From the NCBI GenBank assembly GCA_036404255.1, contig DASWOP010000304.1, forward strand, positions 1 to 16,943: a stretch of 16,943 nt of DNA. Reading direction: 5' to 3'. Source of the stretch: JARLFX01 sp036404255. Lineage in GTDB: Bacteria; Acidobacteriota; Terriglobia; Terriglobales; Acidobacteriaceae. The notes below the pieces were generated by a model. That model ran no database searches. It worked only from the letters and a program-made list of their open reading frames with translations, and had not been told where the DNA came from. Shown here one piece after another: positions 12,874 to 16,943 of this stretch (within the stretch, counting starts at the first letter, position 1; the number at the start of each line of letters is the position of its first letter). The translations under genes and the position numbers were made by a program.

Positions 12874-15159
12874 CTAATAGTGGAAGCGATAGCGCACCTC
12901 TCCATAGATCTGCCGCGGATCGTTGGAATGAAATCCGCCAAACGTAAGGCTGTTATCCAGCAGCACCCTGCGATTGGCCACGTTGATAAAATTCACCGCG
13001 ACGGTCATCCGCTCGCCGAAGCTCTTGCCCACCGCCACATCAAACGTAGTATGTTCCGGCAGATAAGCATTGGGATACGGCGTCGTTGGATCGGGCGCGC
13101 CATTCACGAACCCCGAACCGTAGTACACATTCGTAGAAGCCGTAATGTGCTGCGGCAGCGTCGCGTTGAAACCCACATTCAGCGTGTTGCGCTGGTCGTG
13201 GTCCACTGGCCCGTAGGTAAAGTCCTCGTCACACTGCGGCGAAGCAACCGGCGTGCAGATCAGGCCGCCCTTGATTGGCCCGCGTTGCTCTGCGATCTGG
13301 TTGGCATAAGCAAGATGCGCCTGTCCCAGGTGCAGAATCCTCGGCGAGCGTAGCGTCAGCTCCCACGCTCGCACCCGCGCGCCGTCAATGGTGACGGGAA
13401 TATAGATGCTCGAATTGCCAATGGTGGAGTGGTCGAGAAAATTATTCACGCGCGTGTTGAAGGTGTCCGCATCCAGCAGCCAGCCGCGAAAGGGAATCTG
13501 CACGCCGAACTGATGCTCTTCGTCGCGTTCACCGTGCAGCGGCGCGAACGTCGTATCATTCGCATTCGCCAGTTGCACCAGCGGGCCAGAGGCGGTAAGC
13601 AGCGGCGGCGGCTGGTAGAAGCGCCCGTAAAATCCGCGGAAGACCCAGTTCAATTTCGGCACGCGGGCAGCAATCCCGAAGCGCGGGTCCGTTGCATTCT
13701 CCGTGAACTCGCCGCGGAAGTGTGTCTGCCGCAAACCTGCGATCAGCGTCAGCCACGATGTCGGCTTGAAGTTGTCAGAGACGTACTCCTCCACCACGCC
13801 GCCAGAAGCAGCATCCGGTTCAGCGAACTGTGGTGTGCCGCTGCCATCATTGAAGATTCCGCCGAAGAGATAGTTGTCGTGCTGCCCATAGGAGTAGATG
13901 CCAGCCTGCACCGTATTGCGCGCAAACTTCGCCGTAATGCTCGCCTGCCCACCACCATAGGTGGAGGCCCGATGATAGGTCGTCGCCACCGGCATCTCGC
14001 TCGCGACGGAGTAATCGTAATTGGATTTGTTGTAGTGGTAGAAGGGAGAAATCTGCAGCACGGTCGAAGTGTTGAACGTGTGCAGCCACGAGAAAGCAGC
14101 CAGCCCATCCGTCTCATGCTCCACATCGCGCAAGCTGCTGGAGTCGTACTGCTGATTCTCAAAGCTGCTCGGATCGGGATCGTAAGGAATCTGGAAGAAG
14201 TCATTCCTCAGCTGCGTTACCAGACGGAACTGGTCCTTCAGCGTGCGGTTATAGATAAAGGATGCGAAGCCGCCGTATCCATTGCCCGCATCGTGCAGTG
14301 TGCGGCTCACGGGCGGGGCCAGTCCATAGTCGCTGCGGTTCCCGTTCAGGCTCGCATAGTAAGCGAACGTGTCCGTGTGGTCGCCGAGATTCAACTGGTC
14401 ATTGGTCTGCATAAAATTGCCCGCGCTCAGCACCAGTTCGCCTTCGCGATTCCGCTCAAACCCCGTCCGAGGAACCACATTGAAGACGCCGTAGGTCCGG
14501 TCGCCCACATCGGCGGTATAGCTGCCGCGCTGCACCTCTACGTAGTCAATGTCCTTGGGATCGATCTGCGCCGCGATATTGCTGGCGATGTTCGTGTTGG
14601 GAATCTCCACGCCGTCAATCTGCCAGCTCAACTGATGCCCTCCGCGCATGTGCAGCATGTCATGCGTCATGTATGCGCCGGGCACGTAGTCGGTAATCAT
14701 CGCCATGCTGTTGGTGCGGTCCGCTCCGGGCGTCTGTGCAATATCAATTCGGCTGATGAGCGTGGCCGAGGTCGCTGTGTCCGCGTTCGCACTCTGCTCT
14801 GCGCTGTGGACCGAAACATTCTGCTCCACCGCCCCAACCATCAACTGGATATGCAGATCCGGCGACGTACCCGAAGCCAGCGTGACAGATTGCTGCGCCG
14901 TCGCGAAGCCCGCCTGCCTGACGATCAGAATGTAGTTGCCCAGCGGCACAGAGGAGAGCGCAAAGCTTCCATCCTGCGCGGAACGAATCGTGAGCATGAA
15001 GTTGGAGTTGGCGGCACGAAGTTCAATCTTCACTCCCGCAATGGGCCGATGCTGCGGATCGTGGATGACGCCGTGAACCTGGCTAAATATGGAAGCGTGA
15101 GCAGTTGGTGCGGTGATGCAGCTCAGTAAAACAGCAAAGCAAAAGACAAACCTGCGCAT
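12874..15159 (-). CDS. TonB-dependent outer-membrane receptor with carboxypeptidase-regulatory-like domain
   Basis: 761 aa. A Sec signal (1-22, ending TAHA) precedes a CarboxypepD_reg-like beta-sandwich (about 26-108: VHGVIHDPQHRPIAGVKIEL, DGSFALSSVPLGNYIL), a plug domain (about 130-235, with MRGGHQLSWQIDGVEIP and YVEVQRGSYTADVGDRTYG) and a beta-barrel ending in YRFHY, a typical outer-membrane C-terminus. It imports a ligand across the outer membrane using TonB energy. The plug has a Met/His cluster, MTHDMLHMRGGH (164-175), with Met152 and Met154 just before it, which could bind copper or a similar soft metal. The start ATG has AAAGGA at 15171-15166 with a 6-base spacer. The upstream neighbour is a Cys/His/Met-rich small protein. 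Ligand assignment is inference. Confidence 0.88.
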   Translation of the reverse strand: MRRFVFCFAVLLSCITAPTAHASIFSQVHGVIHDPQHRPIAGVKIELRAANSNFMLTIRSAQDGSFALSSVPLGNYILIVRQAGFATAQQSVTLASGTSPDLHIQLMVGAVEQNVSVHSAEQSANADTATSATLISRIDIAQTPGADRTNSMAMITDYVPGAYMTHDMLHMRGGHQLSWQIDGVEIPNTNIASNIAAQIDPKDIDYVEVQRGSYTADVGDRTYGVFNVVPRTGFERNREGELVLSAGNFMQTNDQLNLGDHTDTFAYYASLNGNRSDYGLAPPVSRTLHDAGNGYGGFASFIYNRTLKDQFRLVTQLRNDFFQIPYDPDPSSFENQQYDSSSLRDVEHETDGLAAFSWLHTFNTSTVLQISPFYHYNKSNYDYSVASEMPVATTYHRASTYGGGQASITAKFARNTVQAGIYSYGQHDNYLFGGIFNDGSGTPQFAEPDAASGGVVEEYVSDNFKPTSWLTLIAGLRQTHFRGEFTENATDPRFGIAARVPKLNWVFRGFYGRFYQPPPLLTASGPLVQLANANDTTFAPLHGERDEEHQFGVQIPFRGWLLDADTFNTRVNNFLDHSTIGNSSIYIPVTIDGARVRAWELTLRSPRILHLGQAHLAYANQIAEQRGPIKGGLICTPVASPQCDEDFTYGPVDHDQRNTLNVGFNATLPQHITASTNVYYGSGFVNGAPDPTTPYPNAYLPEHTTFDVAVGKSFGERMTVAVNFINVANRRVLLDNSLTFGGFHSNDPRQIYGEVRYRFHY

Positions 15160-15219
15160 GAAGCATCCTTTCCGTCAACCAGCAGGTGACGGTGAGTGAG
15201 CATGGAGAAGACGCGCGTG

Positions 15220-15262
15220 ATCTTTCCGCAGCCGTGCGCATGCACAGCCGGCGGGGAAAGAT
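15220..15262 (-). promoter_or_regulatory. Structured leader between the small metal-type gene and the receptor gene
   Basis: Eight-base perfect arms, ATCTTTCC and GGAAAGAT, close a 43-base element; inside, GCCG pairs with CGGC and TGC with GCA around an ATGC loop. It lies in the 118-base gap, 61 bases before the receptor ATG. No U-tract follows, so simple termination is unlikely. It could be an attenuator-like or RNA-processing element that sets receptor expression relative to the upstream gene. Confidence 0.4.
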
Positions 15263-15277
15263 TGCATGGAAAGTGAG

Positions 15278-15673
15278 CTAGGCGGGAATGCTCGGAGGTC
15301 CGCGCTTTTGCCGCGCACAGAATCGCGAGACACGTCCTCGCGCCTCCGTCTGCAGATGCATCGCTGGGTGAGAAATAATCTCCGCGAAGAGCAACGCGGC
15401 AGTGTGCAGCGAAAGCTCGTGGTGCTGGGCCGCGTTCATGGCCCGGGGATACATCGGGCACTTCATCGGCACCACACTCACGCGGGTTCCACTTAGCATC
15501 GCCTGCATCATCTCGGCAGACATCATGCAGTGGTGCTTGCCATTCCTGCGGCAGCAGACGGGCAGGTTCGCGTCTGGATCGTGGCTGAGCGCAAGCAGAG
15601 GCGCAATCAGCGGAAGGCCGAACAGGATCAACAGGGAAGTGGCAATGATGCGCCGCACCCTTCGAGTGTACAT
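15278..15673 (-). CDS. Small Cys/His/Met-rich membrane-anchored or secreted protein (metal-type)
   Basis: 131 aa, not assigned to a family with certainty. A basic start and hydrophobic segment (MYTRRVRRIIATSLLILFGL, continuing to about residue 29) form a signal or anchor. Then comes CCRRNGKHHCMM (40-51), a Met-rich helix with Met55, Met56 and Met59, and PMKCPMYP (69-76), then His84-His85. The tail ends RGPPSIPA. The Cys/His/Met pattern suggests Cu(I) or a related metal in the periplasm; the layout recalls DUF2946-like small proteins found beside copper receptors such as OprC, but I cannot confirm membership. It is followed after 118 bases by the TonB-dependent receptor gene. ATG at 15673; the ribosome binding site is weak. 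Confidence 0.68.
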   Translation of the reverse strand: MYTRRVRRIIATSLLILFGLPLIAPLLALSHDPDANLPVCCRRNGKHHCMMSAEMMQAMLSGTRVSVVPMKCPMYPRAMNAAQHHELSLHTAALLFAEIISHPAMHLQTEARGRVSRFCARQKRGPPSIPA

Positions 15674-15700
15674 AAGATTCGCGGAGAAGATCGATGCAGC

Positions 15701-15748
15701 CTGCGAGCAAGATGGGTTGCTAAAAGGAACACACCATACTGCTCGCAG
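15701..15748. repeat. 9-bp inverted repeat upstream of the small metal-type gene
   Basis: CTGCGAGCA (15701-15709) and TGCTCGCAG (15740-15748) are exact reverse complements with 30 bases between. The right arm also belongs to a short local hairpin CTGCT-CGC-AGCAG (15739-15751) immediately after the GH28 stop codon, followed on the minus strand by CCTTTT. It may be a weak GH28 terminator, or a regulator site 28-75 bases before the small gene. Confidence 0.4.
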
Positions 15749-15752
15749 CAGG

Positions 15753-16943
15753 TCAGATTGTCATCGTATCGGCGGTAGCCAGCACCGTGTCTTTCGCCGC
15801 GCGGCTCAGCAATATCCGCAGGTCGGTTACATGATGCAGTGCAAACGCAGGCACGCTGCCCGGCGCAGTCACCGCGATAAAATCGGCGCGGTCCACATCT
15901 TCCAGGTAAAAAGCCGGTCGCGCATCCGCCGTCATAGGCTGCACTTCCACATGGCTCATCTCCACGTGGCGCACATGCCGCAGATAGAATCCATGCGCCG
16001 GTGTAGCGCCAAACATTCCCGGCTCCGGATACTTCTCCACCAGCTCCGGCGGCTGGATCTTTGCCTGATCGGCCGCCCCTCCGCCCTGGTGCTGAATATA
16101 GATATTCGACAGCTTCACATCTTCAATCGCATAACCCGGAATGCCGCTAAGGATGGAGCCAAACTTCGCCGCCGAGTTGTAGCACTCCAGGTTGCTGATC
16201 ATCACCCGCTGCAGCGTGCCCACCTTCGTGCTCTCCTTCGGGCCGCGCAGCCGCGCGCCCAGCCGCATAAAGATGGGGCAGCTCACAATGTCGCGCATCG
16301 TGATGTTGCTGATGGCAATGTCTTCCAGCAGCGCGCCGTCCACCGTCTCCAGCGCCAGCCCCTGGCAGCCCTCGAACACACAGTTTGAGATGGTGATGTT
16401 CCTGAAGCCGCCATTCGATTCCGTGCCGCACTTGATGCGTCCCGTATGCCCCACGTGCGGTTCCGCGGCAAACTTCCTGAACGTCCCATCCAGCACCGTC
16501 CCCAGTTCGTAGCACCCCGTCACCAGGCAGTTGGTGATGGTCACGTTTTCCGTGGGCCGCGCATACCCAAGCGCAAAGCTGGACTTCGGGCAGATGCCGT
16601 CGTCCCACGGCGAGTTCACCGTGCAGTTCGAGACGCGCACATTCTTGCAGCAGTCGATGTCCATGCCGTCGCGGTCGGTATCGATCGTCAGGTTGTCGAG
16701 GGTCAGGTTATCCACGCCGGTGAGCAGCAGCCCAAAGTGCCCGCCCTTCAGAATGCTGAAATCGCGCAGCAGCACATTGCGGCAATTCTTTAGCGCAATC
16801 GCCTTGTTGCCCACCCCAGCCTGCTCCGCCGTGTAGAGCGGATAGTCGCCGCGCCTGTCACGGGTCGCGCCAAAGCTCAGCCCCTTGCCATAGATCAACC
16901 CCGGCCCAGTAATGGAGACATCGTGCAGCTCCTCGCCCCACAG
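15753..16943 (-). CDS. GH28 family beta-helix enzyme, rhamnogalacturonidase-like, partial (N-terminus outside window)
   Basis: 396 codons visible, open to the right edge; the first visible residues are LWGEELHDVSITGPG. Repeated right-handed beta-helix rungs follow. GH28-type motifs are DTDRDGMDIDCC (from 16682), SPWDDGICPKSS (from about 16613) and GRIKCGTESNGG (from about 16442). The WDD form of the DD motif and the GTESNGG segment resemble the bacterial rhamnogalacturonidase-like branch rather than classical endo-polygalacturonases. It probably removes uronic acid residues from pectic oligosaccharides outside the cytoplasm, but the signal peptide would lie beyond the window. The stop at 15753 is followed by a short hairpin. 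A TTG at 16898 is internal and not a start. Family is firm, substrate uncertain. Confidence 0.82.
   Translation of the reverse strand: MWGEELHDVSITGPGLIYGKGLSFGATRDRRGDYPLYTAEQAGVGNKAIALKNCRNVLLRDFSILKGGHFGLLLTGVDNLTLDNLTIDTDRDGMDIDCCKNVRVSNCTVNSPWDDGICPKSSFALGYARPTENVTITNCLVTGCYELGTVLDGTFRKFAAEPHVGHTGRIKCGTESNGGFRNITISNCVFEGCQGLALETVDGALLEDIAISNITMRDIVSCPIFMRLGARLRGPKESTKVGTLQRVMISNLECYNSAAKFGSILSGIPGYAIEDVKLSNIYIQHQGGGAADQAKIQPPELVEKYPEPGMFGATPAHGFYLRHVRHVEMSHVEVQPMTADARPAFYLEDVDRADFIAVTAPGSVPAFALHHVTDLRILLSRAAKDTVLATADTMTI

Noticed and set aside
13429..15129. Long plus-strand open frame (566 codons) opposite the TonB-dependent receptor
   Set aside because: It lies wholly antisense to a receptor with clear domains; the translation is Arg/His/Val-rich without recognisable motifs, as expected from GC-rich antisense frames.
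15123..15710. Alternative 195-codon minus-strand frame over the small metal-type gene
   Set aside because: The 131-codon frame has a signal or anchor sequence and ordered Cys/His/Met motifs; the longer frame runs over the receptor start and has no such organisation.
1..16943. CRISPR arrays, tRNA genes, insertion sequences or att sites
   Set aside because: No regularly spaced repeats, cloverleaf-like segments, transposase motifs or flanking duplications were noticed on reading both strands; short elements could have been missed without a search tool.

Overview
The window is a GC-rich bacterial chromosome segment that looks like Acidobacteriota (class Terriglobia, Acidobacteriaceae type). This is an inference from protein style: a TonB-dependent receptor with an N-terminal carboxypeptidase-regulatory-like domain, plant-polymer hydrolases with Tat or Sec signals, a secreted protein carrying only a TonB C-terminal domain, and a compact hyp gene cluster. 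No rRNA, tRNA, phage, IS element or CRISPR array was seen.

Layout, left to right. (1) 1-704, minus: the N-terminal part of a phosphate acyltransferase (Pta/Ptb family), cut by the window edge. Its leader holds a three-arm inverted repeat and a 17-bp palindrome. (2) 882-3646, minus: a translationally coupled pair, a CE15-type glucuronoyl esterase followed by a Tat-exported GH28 glycosidase, behind a recognisable -35/-10 promoter. (3) 3647-4100: an AT-rich divergent intergenic region. (4) 4101-4523, plus: a small secreted TonB C-terminal-domain protein, followed by a hairpin and a 372-bp gap with no gene. (5) 4896-10853, plus: hypF-hypC-hypD-hypE and then a NiCoT-family nickel/cobalt permease. 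(6) 10857-16943, minus: four genes transcribed right to left, a GH28 enzyme of the rhamnogalacturonidase-like type (cut by the right edge), a small Cys/His/Met-rich membrane-anchored protein, a TonB-dependent receptor with a Met/His cluster in its plug, and a polytopic GT-C glycosyltransferase.

How the genes work together. HypF and HypE make the cyanide ligands of the [NiFe]-hydrogenase Fe site, HypC and HypD assemble the Fe(CN)2CO unit, and the adjacent permease would supply nickel. The hydrogenase subunits and hypA/hypB are not in this window. The CE15-GH28 pair and the second GH28 point to extracytoplasmic breakdown of plant cell-wall polysaccharide (pectin or glucuronoxylan). The small Cys/His/Met-rich protein and the TonB-dependent receptor look like a metal (possibly copper) uptake or handling pair; this is an inference from residue clusters and adjacency.

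The least explained parts are this metal-type pair with a structured leader between its genes, the two multi-arm repeats upstream of the acyltransferase, and four TTGAC repeats in front of the secreted TonB-domain gene. No wholly unknown multigene system could be demonstrated.
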